From Sphingobacterium bambusae (lineage in GTDB: Bacteria; Bacteroidota; Bacteroidia; Sphingobacteriales; Sphingobacteriaceae), in assembly GCF_033955345.1 (NCBI RefSeq), contig NZ_CP138332.1, positions 4,960,001 through 5,024,000 on the forward strand: a DNA stretch of 64,000 nt. Direction: 5' to 3'. Below, in pieces: positions 26,298 through 35,107 of the stretch; the stretch's first letter is position 1; each line of letters begins with the position of its first letter. The notes under the pieces were generated by a model. That model ran no database searches and was not told where the DNA came from. It worked only from the letters and a program-made list of their open reading frames with translations. The translations under genes were made by a program, and so were the position numbers.

Positions 26298-28499
26298 ATG
26301 ACATTATCGCTATGGAGGTATGCGCATTTAGCCTTAGCAATCATATCTTCACTTTTTTTGTGCCTGCTGTCTATCACAGGGGTGATCCTAGCGGTGGATG
26401 CCGTGGTCGAGAAAACCCCAGGATACCGGGTTGAAAATTTTGATACATTAAACCTCGCGCAGGTCGTCCCACGATTGCGCGAGGTTTATCCCGATATTAT
26501 TGAGCTAGTTGTTGATCACAACGGCTTTGTTCGCATCGATGCGCTGGATGAAGAGGGCAACTCGGTCAATGGGTTTGTCGATCCTAATACAGGGAAGATC
26601 CTCGGATACGTGAAACCCAAAAGTGCATTCATACAGTGGGTCACAGCCTTGCATCGTTCCCTTTTTCTGCATGAAACTGGGCGGGTTATTGTCGGTATAA
26701 CCTCTTTTCTGCTGCTACTCATCACCTGCAGCGGATTTGTATTGATCGTTAAGCGGCAACAGGGGCTTCGGCAATTCTTCGCCAAGATCAATAAAGATAG
26801 TTTTTCCCAGTATTTTCATGTGACCACGGGTCGATGGAGCTTATTGCCGCTTTTACTGATTTCCATAACGGGCACCTACTTGTTTATGGCGCGGATGGAT
26901 TTTTTTTCGCGGGATGCCTTCACCGTGGAAAGCGAGTCCGCCGCCAAGGCCTCGGCAGAAGAGCTGCCCTTAGATAGATTTCTTGTTTTTAAGAACACCG
27001 GGCTGGCCGATCTCGAGAAATTGGAGTTCCCCTTTATGGAGGGCGATCCCGAGGAGTTTTTTGTGCTGAAGCACCGAAAAGGCGAGCAAAAGATAAATCA
27101 GCTGACGGGGGAGGTGTTCTCGGAGACAAGAAGCCCCTATAGTGTTGTCTTGGAGAAGTTAAGCCTTGACCTGCATACCGGGCGGATCAGCATATGGCTT
27201 GCCGTGTTGCTGGGCTTAGCCTCGCTCAACATCCTCTTTTTTATCTACACCGGTTTTGCTATCACCTATAGGCGCACCCGCACAAGGATCAAGAATGTGT
27301 ATAAAGCCGAGCAGGCCGATATTGTGCTGCTGGTAGGTTCGGAAAATGGCAGTACGCTATTTTTTGCAAACCAAGTGCATAAACAGTTGCTGCAGGATGG
27401 TAAGCGTGCTTTCCTGGCCGAGATGAATGCATATCGCGTTTTTCCGCAGGCAGAGCAGCTGCTGCTATTCACCGCGACTTTCGGTATGGGCGATGCGCCA
27501 ACAAATGCCCACAAGTTTTTGTCTTTGCTCGCTGCTCATCCCCAGCAGCATCCTATTCAATTTTCCGTCGTTGGCTTTGGTTCGCGCTCCTACAGCAATT
27601 TCTGCGGATACGCCAAGCAGGTCGATACAGTGCTTGCAGAGCAGGTCTGGGCTGAACGGCAACTCCCTTTATATTGCGTTAACGACCGCTCGCCGGATGA
27701 ATTCGTACGTTGGGTGCATGCTTGGTCGGCAGAGAATTTGCTCGCTTTGGCCACCGCGCCAACGCTGTATAGCCCTAAGATTTTGGGTTTAAAAACGTTG
27801 AAGGTAATCGATAAAACGGAGGTGAGTACGGATAATCTGACCTTTAAAATTAGTTTGAAAGTACGCGCACGTACGAGCTTCCAATCTGGAGATCTCTTGG
27901 CTATCTATCCAACAAACGATTCCGTAGAGCGCTTTTACTCCATTGGTAAGCGCAACGGGCATGTGCAGCTGATGGTCAAATTACATGAACAGGGGCTTGG
28001 ATCCAGTTACCTATATCGCCTTCAGGTTGGTGATGAGATACGAGCACGGCTGATGGCCAACCCTCATTTTCATTTTCCCAAAAAGGCTAGAAAAGTTTTG
28101 ATGATTGCTAATGGAACGGGTATAGCGCCGTTCTTAGGAATGATCAGCAGCAACGCTTCGCACACAGCTATTCATCTGTATGCCGGTTTTAGGTATAAAA
28201 ATTCTTTATCGGATCAGTATCAGCAATTTGCAGATGAAGCAATCGCTAAAGGGCGCTTGCAATCCTTTGATATGGCATTTTCCAGAGAGGAACCTGCACA
28301 ATATGTAATGGATCTTATCCGTCGAGATGCCGATTTTGTGGTAGATCTATTGCGCGGTCAGGGCGTTTTGATGATTTGTGGAGCATTGGCTATGCAAAAA
28401 GACGTAGAAGATCTTATTGATCAGGTGATCTCCGTGAGGGGGGGACAGTCTTTGGCGCATTACAAAGAAAATGGGCAAGTACTAACGGATTGTTATTGA
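26298..28499 (+). CDS. PepSY transmembrane flavodoxin/FNR-type reductase
   Basis: A 733-residue fusion. The N-terminal third is a PepSY-associated membrane unit: helices near 8-32 (AHLALAIISSLFLCLLSITG), 130-152, 185-205 and 298-320, with periplasmic PepSY stretches such as VVPRLREVYPDIIELVVDHNG. From about 342 comes a flavodoxin domain (DIVLLVGSENGSTLFFANQV, FTATFGMGDAPTNA), then from about 500 a ferredoxin-NADP reductase module (RFYSIGKRNGHVQLMVK for FAD, MIANGTGIAPFLGM for NADP, ending in KENGQVLTDCY). The layout takes electrons from cytosolic NADPH through FAD and FMN to the membrane and periplasm. It lies 9 bp after the DUF2271 gene and 1 bp before apbE. Confidence 0.93.
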   Translation: MTLSLWRYAHLALAIISSLFLCLLSITGVILAVDAVVEKTPGYRVENFDTLNLAQVVPRLREVYPDIIELVVDHNGFVRIDALDEEGNSVNGFVDPNTGKILGYVKPKSAFIQWVTALHRSLFLHETGRVIVGITSFLLLLITCSGFVLIVKRQQGLRQFFAKINKDSFSQYFHVTTGRWSLLPLLLISITGTYLFMARMDFFSRDAFTVESESAAKASAEELPLDRFLVFKNTGLADLEKLEFPFMEGDPEEFFVLKHRKGEQKINQLTGEVFSETRSPYSVVLEKLSLDLHTGRISIWLAVLLGLASLNILFFIYTGFAITYRRTRTRIKNVYKAEQADIVLLVGSENGSTLFFANQVHKQLLQDGKRAFLAEMNAYRVFPQAEQLLLFTATFGMGDAPTNAHKFLSLLAAHPQQHPIQFSVVGFGSRSYSNFCGYAKQVDTVLAEQVWAERQLPLYCVNDRSPDEFVRWVHAWSAENLLALATAPTLYSPKILGLKTLKVIDKTEVSTDNLTFKISLKVRARTSFQSGDLLAIYPTNDSVERFYSIGKRNGHVQLMVKLHEQGLGSSYLYRLQVGDEIRARLMANPHFHFPKKARKVLMIANGTGIAPFLGMISSNASHTAIHLYAGFRYKNSLSDQYQQFADEAIAKGRLQSFDMAFSREEPAQYVMDLIRRDADFVVDLLRGQGVLMICGALAMQKDVEDLIDQVISVRGGQSLAHYKENGQVLTDCY

Positions 28500-28500
28500 T

Positions 28501-29493
28501 ATGGAGGCGGTGAAAAGCGTGTGTAGGTTAGCTATGTTGCTATCGATCGCCATCTGCTTGATGGGCTTACCCTTTAAACTTGACGCACAAGTCACCGTAA
28601 AAAGAGGAATGACCTTGATGGGCTCGCGCTTTGAGGTTACCGTCATCGAGCGCGATAGCGTATGGGCAAATATGTATATAGACAGTGCGGTATCGGAGAT
28701 AAGGCGCATCGAGAACCTTATTTCGGAATGGCAGCCCCATACGCAAGTCTCGGCCGTCAATCGAGCGGCTGGCATTAAACCGGTGCGCGTAGATCGCGAA
28801 GTATTTGCGCTTACACAGCGTGCTTTAGCATTTTCTCGCTTATCTGATGGTGCCTTCGATATCAGCATTGCCGCGTTGGATCGCATTTGGCGCTTTGACG
28901 GAAGCATGGACGAACTGCCTACGCCCGAGGCCGTGCAGCGGTCGATTGCCCATGTCGGTTATCAGGATATTGTCTTGGATAGCGTGGCGTCCAGCATTTA
29001 CTTGGCGCGTTCGGGAATGAAAATAGGATTCGGCTCCATAGGCAAGGGCTATGCGGCAGATCGAGGACGTGATCTGCTGAAGCGCTTAGGTGTTCAAGGC
29101 GGAATTGTCAATGCCTCCGGCGATCTGTCTACTTGGGGTACCCAGCTTAATGGGCAGCCCTGGCGGGTCGGCATCAACAATCCGCTTAAAGCGCATAAAA
29201 TGATTGCCGTGCTGCAGATGAAGGAGGAATCTGTCGCCACCTCTGGTAGTTATGAAAAGTACGTGGAGTTTGGTGGTAAACGCTATGCGCATATCATCAA
29301 CCCCAAAACCGGATTTCCTGCTTCGGGGCTTATTAGCGTGACGGTTTACGGTCCTTCCGCCGAGTTTGCCAATGGCCTAAGTACGTCCATGATGGTCTTG
29401 GGTGCTCGTGAAGGAGCAAAGCTCTTACGCCGGTTTCCGGCCTATAAAGCGGTGTGGATGAGTGATGGGGGACGCGTGAGAAGAATTCGTTAA
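28501..29493 (+). CDS. apbE: FAD:protein FMN transferase
   Basis: A 330-residue ApbE with a signal peptide (about residues 1-29, ending LPFKLDAQ). Family blocks: RGMTLMGSRFEVTVIERD, IENLISEWQPHTQVSAVNRA, FGSIGKGYAADRGRDLLKRL, GGIVNASGDLSTWG and YAHIINPKTGFPASG, the last holding metal-binding residues. ApbE moves FMN from FAD to a Thr or Ser of a periplasmic acceptor protein. The start codon follows the reductase stop by 1 bp, so the four genes 24296-29493 form one operon; the DUF2271 protein is the most obvious acceptor in reach. Confidence 0.95.
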   Translation: MEAVKSVCRLAMLLSIAICLMGLPFKLDAQVTVKRGMTLMGSRFEVTVIERDSVWANMYIDSAVSEIRRIENLISEWQPHTQVSAVNRAAGIKPVRVDREVFALTQRALAFSRLSDGAFDISIAALDRIWRFDGSMDELPTPEAVQRSIAHVGYQDIVLDSVASSIYLARSGMKIGFGSIGKGYAADRGRDLLKRLGVQGGIVNASGDLSTWGTQLNGQPWRVGINNPLKAHKMIAVLQMKEESVATSGSYEKYVEFGGKRYAHIINPKTGFPASGLISVTVYGPSAEFANGLSTSMMVLGAREGAKLLRRFPAYKAVWMSDGGRVRRIR

Positions 29494-29680
29494 CTGAATT
29501 TTTATCGCTTCGGTTCCGTCTGCTGGAAAAATGCCAACCATGGCTTGTTTGTTGATGGTGAAATAGTTAGCCTCGTTTCCGCTATAACGTTTAGTTAGGC
29601 GCTTAATGATCCTTGTAAAAAAGACCTCGACGTAGTCAAATTATCCTCTCCTACAGTTAAGATGTTTAGTTTTTATTGAT

Positions 29681-29688
29681 TAGATTTG
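29681..29688 (+). promoter_or_regulatory. Probable -7 element for the acyltransferase/E1 operon
   Basis: TAGATTTG matches TAnnTTTG and lies 32 bp before the GTG start at 29720. No good -33 element is seen, so the assignment is tentative. Confidence 0.4.
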
Positions 29689-29719
29689 TTGTTCAATCAG
29701 GTACTAAATAACCATTTCT

Positions 29720-30532
29720 GTGGCATTACTATTTAAAGATGGCCGTCCAGTGGTGAGGTTGAGAGCGTTTCGCGCTATTGATGATCCAGCAACTTGTGAG
29801 CGTTTTATTGAAGGACATGCTCGCGTATTAACTGCGATAGGTGTAAAGAAAGTGACTTCGTCTAAGGACGAATGGATGTTTAACCCGGCGGCCTTTGTGT
29901 TGATCGTTGAATCCCTCGACGGAGAGAATGTATATGGCGGCGCTCGGGTTCATGTTGCTGGAGGCACGCAACCACTACCGATCGAAGAAGCAACCGGTAA
30001 CATGGATTCTAAAATATTCGATCTGGTTTGGGCTTATGCACGGCAGGGAACGGGTGAAGTCTGTGGGCTTTGGAACTCTCGGGAAATAGCAGGATACGGT
30101 GTGGGCAGTATCTTTTTAACGAGGGCGGCTGTAGCCATATCTACGCAGATTGGCCTGAAGTCTTTGTTCGCCCTCTGCGCTCCCTACACAGTAGCGATGG
30201 CCCAAAGCGTTGGCTACCAGCTAGAAACAAGCGTAGGTAACAATGGAACCTTTTATTACCCCAAATTAGATCTTTTAGCCACTACACTAATCCTTCAGGA
30301 TGTCAAAGAACTCTCTTCGGCAAATGATGAAGAGCGTGATGCTATATTCCAGATCAGAAAGCAGGTGAACTTGACTACCGTGGAGAAATTACGGAAAAGG
30401 GAGATTGAGATCGAGTACAAATTGGAACTGCCGTTTATGGATAGTTGGGATTTGGAGGCCGTTATTGCCAAACTGCAAGGTAACTTGCCGCGAACAAATG
30501 TGGACGATAGCAACGGGATCAACCTTTTTTAA
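29720..30532 (+). CDS. GNAT/autoinducer-synthase-like N-acyltransferase
   Basis: A 270-residue soluble protein read from a GTG at 29720 (MALLFKDGRPVVRLRAFRAI). The N-terminal two thirds have the look of the GNAT fold in its LuxI/FeeM N-acyltransferase variant: RLRAFRAIDDPATCERFIEG, FVLIVESLDGENVYGGARVHV, EVCGLWNSREIAGYGVGSIF and FALCAPYTVAMAQSVGYQL. A C-terminal helical part (KQVNLTTVEKLRKREIEIEY) is extra. The assignment is by pattern and the acyl donor and acceptor are unknown. It begins an operon with an E1-like adenylyltransferase (17-bp gap) and a 7TM-DISM kinase, a setting consistent with making a small molecule that the kinase senses; that last part is inference. Confidence 0.7.
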   Translation: MALLFKDGRPVVRLRAFRAIDDPATCERFIEGHARVLTAIGVKKVTSSKDEWMFNPAAFVLIVESLDGENVYGGARVHVAGGTQPLPIEEATGNMDSKIFDLVWAYARQGTGEVCGLWNSREIAGYGVGSIFLTRAAVAISTQIGLKSLFALCAPYTVAMAQSVGYQLETSVGNNGTFYYPKLDLLATTLILQDVKELSSANDEERDAIFQIRKQVNLTTVEKLRKREIEIEYKLELPFMDSWDLEAVIAKLQGNLPRTNVDDSNGINLF

Positions 30533-30549
30533 TAAACCTTGTCTTAGAC

Positions 30550-31635
30550 ATGTCTATACCTATGGAACATACTTATCGACCGGAATTTTTATTCTTGAGC
30601 AATCCTGCCGATCAAGCCCGTTTTGATTCGTTGCTAGCAGATCAACCTCATATAACGCTGTTTGATACCTTGGAATCGCAGCTTAGGGAATTGGTCAAGG
30701 TGCTACGGCCCACAGAGAATCCCAGTGACGCGGAATTTGCTACCTACATTACAGAACATCTAAACGGAACTTCTTTATCCAGCTACGGCGTTTGGGTATA
30801 TTACCCCTGGAGCAATAGGCTGGTGCATACCTTGGCAGAAGAAGAGTTTGTCCGCGTTCGTACCAATCGAAACCAAAACAAGATTACACAAGCAGAGCAA
30901 GATACCCTATCACATAAGGTCGTTGGCATTATCGGCTTGTCTGTTGGGCAATCCATAGCCTTAACCATGGCCATGGAGCGTGCCTGTGGGACATTAAGGC
31001 TTGCCGATTTCGATACGGTAGAGCTTAGCAATTTAAATCGCATTAGAACCGGGATTCACAACTTAGATATCCCCAAAACGGTGATCGCTGCTCGTGAGAT
31101 TGCAGAGATCGATCCCTTTATTCAGGTAGAGCTTTTTAATTCCGGATTGACAGCGGAAAACATGGATACTTTTCTGTTGGAAAACGGCCGGTTGGATATA
31201 CTTGTCGAAGTGTGCGATGGTCTGGAGATTAAATTGAAAAGCCGGGTAGCAGCTCGTAAACAGGGCATCCCGGTACTTATGGAAACGAACGACCGCTGTA
31301 TGGTTGATATCGAACGTTTTGATATCGAGCCTGATCGAGCCATTCTACATGGCCTAGTACCTCAAGAGGATATCGACAAAGTGAGCAGCTTGTCAGGGCA
31401 GGAGCGCTTGGCGCTTATCTTGAAGTTGGTAGATGCCGAACAGCTTTCAGCAAGGATGAAACAGTCTTTTGCTGAGGTGGGCAAGACATTGCGCTCTTGG
31501 CCGCAGCTAGCTTCCTCCGTTGTCTTAGGTGGTGGCATCGCAACGGAAGTAGCACGCCGCATCATGTTGGGCGAAGATATTCCATCTGGCAGGCGCTACT
31601 TCGATGTGGACTTGATTTTGCCGCAAATTGTTTAA
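30550..31635 (+). CDS. E1/ThiF-like adenylyltransferase (MoeY/Rv1355c-type, without nitroreductase)
   Basis: A 361-residue protein. Residues 1-120 have no family that I recognise. An E1-type Rossmann domain follows: VVGIIGLSVGQSIALTM (nucleotide loop about 127-133), LRLADFDTVELSNLNRIR (Asp153, Arg164 for ATP) and LDILVEVCDGLEIKLKSRVA. GLSVG replaces the usual GxGGxG, as I recall for Rv1355c/MoeY proteins of actinobacteria, which carry a nitroreductase domain; this protein ends without one. Only four or so Cys are present and no CxxC pairs, so the zinc site of MoeB/ThiF is missing. E1-like enzymes activate a carboxylate as acyl-AMP. No ubiquitin- or ThiS-like partner is encoded nearby. Its operon neighbours are the acyltransferase and the 7TM kinase. 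Confidence 0.82.
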   Translation: MSIPMEHTYRPEFLFLSNPADQARFDSLLADQPHITLFDTLESQLRELVKVLRPTENPSDAEFATYITEHLNGTSLSSYGVWVYYPWSNRLVHTLAEEEFVRVRTNRNQNKITQAEQDTLSHKVVGIIGLSVGQSIALTMAMERACGTLRLADFDTVELSNLNRIRTGIHNLDIPKTVIAAREIAEIDPFIQVELFNSGLTAENMDTFLLENGRLDILVEVCDGLEIKLKSRVAARKQGIPVLMETNDRCMVDIERFDIEPDRAILHGLVPQEDIDKVSSLSGQERLALILKLVDAEQLSARMKQSFAEVGKTLRSWPQLASSVVLGGGIATEVARRIMLGEDIPSGRRYFDVDLILPQIV

Positions 31636-31696
31636 AAAAGGAAATTGGTTTCCAAGAAATGAGGAGTACCTTAGGTTTGTCTTGAGAAAAAGGGTT

Positions 31697-33856
31697 ATGG
31701 TATTTAGGCTAGTTTTTATTGCTTTTCTGTTTTGTGGTACACTGTTTCATGCGGCGGCACAGCCTACGATCAGTATTACGTCCCAGCAGGTTATTAGTTA
31801 TTTTGGGCGGGAGGTCTCTGTTTTTCAGGATTCCAGCAATAATTTGACCTTAGATGGAGCCATCGCGAAGGATTTGCTGTTTAAACCATCGCGCACAATG
31901 GTGCCAAATTTTGGGGTGAGCGAATTCAATAACTGGATAAAGTTTAACCTAGTCAACCAGTCTGATGAAGAGCACCTCGTGCTCAATGTCAGCAATCCCG
32001 TTATCGATGAAATTACCTTGTACACTGTGCGTGGTGCAGCGCGTGATAGTGCGGTTGTCCATCTTTCCGATTCCTTGGGAAAACGAAGGTTTGAGCATCA
32101 GTTTTACACCTTCGACCTTTCGCTAAAAAAGGGCGAGTCGGCTACCTGTTACCTCAAAGTGGTTAGTAGCAAGCAGGTGTTGGTGCCCATGAGCTTGTCC
32201 GACGAGAAATCCGTGGTAGGCGAGATTTCCAGATTTGACTTTCGATCGGGTATTTACGTAGGTATTATGCTGACGATGTTGTTGTACAACTTGTTTCTGT
32301 ATTTTTCTGCAGGCGATAAGCACTATTTAGTTTATGTACATTATATCTTCTGGGTAGCTGTAGCTCAGGTTGCTATTTTAGGTTACCTCAATCGTTTCTT
32401 CCCAGATACTATTTTGGCCAGCCGACATTTGATTACCTTCGCTGGGGCCATGTCGGGTATTGCTTCCGTAATTTTTGTAAAGTCGTTCCTGAATGTAAAG
32501 GCTTACGCACCCAAACTCTTGAAATGGTTGAATCTGGTCATTTTAGGGGATGTCATCGCCCTATTGTTCTTGTTGTTTGATAAAGCGGTCATCAGCTACA
32601 ATATGGTGAATTTTGTAGCCGCATCAGGTTCGCTTATTGTGTTGTTAACCGGTCTGTTGACCTACAAGAATGGAAATAAGTCTGCCACACTATTTTTGAT
32701 TGCTTGGGGAATATTTTTAGGTAGCGTAATCATTTATGTGCTGAAGGATTACGGTATTGTGCCCTACAATTTGTGGACGGCGCACATCGTTCAGATTGGG
32801 GCTTCCTTGGAAGCGCTCTTGCTTTCCTTTGCATTGGGGGATAAGATCAACCTATATCGAAAAGAAAAAGACGCCTCGCAGGCGCGTGAATTGGCTGCTT
32901 CTTTGGAAAATGAGCGGTTGATACGCGAGCAGAATACCATGTTGGAGTTGAAGGTTGTCGAGCGCACCCGTGCGTTGACGAGCTCCAATGAATCTTTGCA
33001 TGATGCCTTACGGAATTTGAAGGAAGCGCAGTCGCAGCTTGTCGAAGCAGAGAAGATGGCCTCTTTGGGTCAGCTTACCGCAGGTGTCGCGCACGAGATC
33101 AATAACCCGATTAATTTTGTGACGTCGAATGTGGCACCCTTAAAGCGTGATATCAACATGCTGTGGGAGACATTGTATGAAATTGAGAAATTGGCTTTTG
33201 ACGAACAGATCTCACTGACCGATAAGAAAGATCGTATCGAAACATTCAAACAAGAGATGGATGTCGACTACCTGAAGACGGAAATCGAGTTCTTATTAAA
33301 AGGTATGCATGACGGCGCTCACCGAACCGCCGAGATTGTTAAAAGTCTGCGTATATTCTCTCGCGTCGATGAGGATACCGTTAAATTCGCTGATATCAAC
33401 GAGGGGCTCGAGTCTACACTGGTTATCCTAAGTAGCTTGGTACGCGATGGAATTACCGTAGAGACCATATACGGCGATATTCCAAAAGTAGAATGCCATG
33501 CTGGAAAGCTGAATCAGGTGTTCTTAAATGTGCTCACCAACGCCGTGTATGCCATCAACGATAAGTTCAAAAATAATGGTGGTGGTACCTTGCATATTGA
33601 AACCGGTATTCACGAAGATGAGAAGTACGTCTTTATCCGTATTGTCGATAATGGGGTCGGTATTCCAGAGGAAATTCGGGAAAAGATTTTTGAACCATTT
33701 TTCACGACCAAGGATGTCGGCGAGGGCACTGGTCTCGGGATGTCGATCGCTTACAATACCATTGCTAAGCACCACGGCCGCATTATTGTCGATTCCACAT
33801 TGGGTGAAGGAACTTCTTTTACATTGGTGATCCCTATAGAGCAGAATATTTTATAA
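31697..33856 (+). CDS. 7TM-DISM sensor histidine kinase
   Basis: The start is put at the ATG at 31697, which begins a signal peptide (MVFRLVFIAFLFCGTLFHAA); the open frame further upstream starts with TTG inside the E1 gene. The 719-residue protein has a periplasmic 7TMR-DISMED2-type beta domain (about 25-185), seven transmembrane helices (about 190-400: GIYVGIMLTMLLYNLFLYFS and on), a coiled coil, HisKA with LGQLTAGVAHEINNPINFV (His466), and HATPase with NVLTNAVYAINDK, VDNGVGI and GEGTGLGMSIAYN. DISMED2 domains are thought to bind carbohydrate-like or other small ligands. It follows the E1-like gene by 61 bp and precedes a receiver-kinase, making a complete signalling set. Confidence 0.93.
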   Translation: MVFRLVFIAFLFCGTLFHAAAQPTISITSQQVISYFGREVSVFQDSSNNLTLDGAIAKDLLFKPSRTMVPNFGVSEFNNWIKFNLVNQSDEEHLVLNVSNPVIDEITLYTVRGAARDSAVVHLSDSLGKRRFEHQFYTFDLSLKKGESATCYLKVVSSKQVLVPMSLSDEKSVVGEISRFDFRSGIYVGIMLTMLLYNLFLYFSAGDKHYLVYVHYIFWVAVAQVAILGYLNRFFPDTILASRHLITFAGAMSGIASVIFVKSFLNVKAYAPKLLKWLNLVILGDVIALLFLLFDKAVISYNMVNFVAASGSLIVLLTGLLTYKNGNKSATLFLIAWGIFLGSVIIYVLKDYGIVPYNLWTAHIVQIGASLEALLLSFALGDKINLYRKEKDASQARELAASLENERLIREQNTMLELKVVERTRALTSSNESLHDALRNLKEAQSQLVEAEKMASLGQLTAGVAHEINNPINFVTSNVAPLKRDINMLWETLYEIEKLAFDEQISLTDKKDRIETFKQEMDVDYLKTEIEFLLKGMHDGAHRTAEIVKSLRIFSRVDEDTVKFADINEGLESTLVILSSLVRDGITVETIYGDIPKVECHAGKLNQVFLNVLTNAVYAINDKFKNNGGGTLHIETGIHEDEKYVFIRIVDNGVGIPEEIREKIFEPFFTTKDVGEGTGLGMSIAYNTIAKHHGRIIVDSTLGEGTSFTLVIPIEQNIL

Positions 33857-33932
33857 AAGGCTCCCTAAACCACGTAAATATGATTAACTTCGTGTATCGC
33901 TTGCCAGACTAACATTTTAGCGTTATTCGATT

Positions 33933-35018
33933 ATGCAAAATAAGCTACAGATACTTTACATAGATGATGAGGTCAATAACCTAGTTGGATTTAAAGCTAA
34001 CTTTAGATACCAGTATGAGGTACACATCGCATCGAGCACCAAGGAAGCCGAAGAGATTTTGGCAGCCAATCCGCACATACGTATTATCTTTTGTGATCAA
34101 CGTATGCCGGATGAATTGGGGGTAAATTTTCTGCAGCGCATAAAAAAGGACTATCCGCGTCCTATTCGTATTTTGTTGACGGCTTATGCCGATATGGAAA
34201 CGGTTGTCGATGCGGTCAATAAAGGGCACATCTTTCGCTTTGTGCGCAAGCCTTGGATGGAGGAGGAGATTATCACTTCGATCGAAGAAGCCGATAAATT
34301 CTATGTGGCTAACTCCTTGCTGGACATCCAAAATGAACAGTTGACAAAGGCATATGATGAGTTGGACAAGTTTGCCTATAGTGTGAGCCACGATCTGCGT
34401 GATCCGCTATCCGGCGTGTTGTCTGCCGTGAAATTGGCGCTGCAGTTTGATCAAGTAGAGCATATTCATGAGTTGTTGCGCCTTATGGTCGATTCCTTGA
34501 CGAAGCTCGATGCCTATATTGATAGCCTACGGGATTACTATCTTTTACGCCGCGGAGATTTAACGCTTTCGGATATCAATTTCGAACAGTTGTTTGAAGA
34601 TATTAGTGAATTCTACAAGGTGTCCACACGCAGTGGTACTGTTGTTTTAAACACGCATGTTGATCAGTATACGCTATTTCGTAGCGATAAGGTGGTGCTG
34701 GAACTTATCCTGCACAATCTGTTGTCCAATGCGTTCAAATATCAGCGTCAGGAGCATCAAGATAAAAAGATTGATCTTGCCGTTAAAGTCGCCAATGGCG
34801 AAGCCAAAATTACCGTGCGTGATACAGGAATAGGAATTCCCAAAGAACATATCGACGATATCTTTACTTTGTTTTTCCGAGCCAGTGATCAGGCGCAAGG
34901 TATGGGCTTTGGTTTGTATAATGTGCAAAGTGCGTTGCTTAAACTTCAAGGTACCATATCGGTCGAGTCGGAGTTGGGAGAAGGGACGACTTTCACCGTG
35001 GTGGTTCCGGCCAAATAG
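33933..35018 (+). CDS. Receiver-histidine kinase hybrid
   Basis: A 361-residue cytosolic protein: an N-terminal receiver (1-125; acidic pair in LYIDDE, phosphoacceptor Asp55 in IIFCDQRMPDELG, Lys in RFVRKPWMEEE) is joined by a short helix to HisKA with FAYSVSHDLRDPLSGV (His153) and HATPase with HNLLSNAFKYQRQ, VRDTGIGI and GMGFGLYNVQSAL. Having the receiver first means it probably takes phosphate from the 7TM kinase encoded just upstream (76-bp gap) and then controls its own kinase. Its receiver is a close paralogue of the single receiver at 35108. A very strong hairpin closes the operon. Confidence 0.93.
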   Translation: MQNKLQILYIDDEVNNLVGFKANFRYQYEVHIASSTKEAEEILAANPHIRIIFCDQRMPDELGVNFLQRIKKDYPRPIRILLTAYADMETVVDAVNKGHIFRFVRKPWMEEEIITSIEEADKFYVANSLLDIQNEQLTKAYDELDKFAYSVSHDLRDPLSGVLSAVKLALQFDQVEHIHELLRLMVDSLTKLDAYIDSLRDYYLLRRGDLTLSDINFEQLFEDISEFYKVSTRSGTVVLNTHVDQYTLFRSDKVVLELILHNLLSNAFKYQRQEHQDKKIDLAVKVANGEAKITVRDTGIGIPKEHIDDIFTLFFRASDQAQGMGFGLYNVQSALLKLQGTISVESELGEGTTFTVVVPAK

Positions 35019-35022
35019 TAGC

Positions 35023-35067
35023 TATAACAAAAGGGCGTTTTTCAAAAAAAGACGCCCTTTTGTTATA
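35023..35067. terminator. Bidirectional terminator between convergent signalling genes
   Basis: TATAACAAAAGGGCGT (35023-35038) and ACGCCCTTTTGTTATA (35052-35067) pair perfectly over 16 bp. A/T runs within the stem give each strand a U-rich end, so it can stop both the 29720-35018 operon and the receiver gene coming from the right. Confidence 0.9.
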
Positions 35068-35107
35068 CGTTAAAAGTATTTTGTTTAGATGGCTAGAAAT
35101 AGCCTGT

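Noticed and set aside
28482..28907. A 141-codon minus-strand frame over apbE
   Set aside because: Overlaps a confident apbE gene and has a basic, low-complexity composition without motif.
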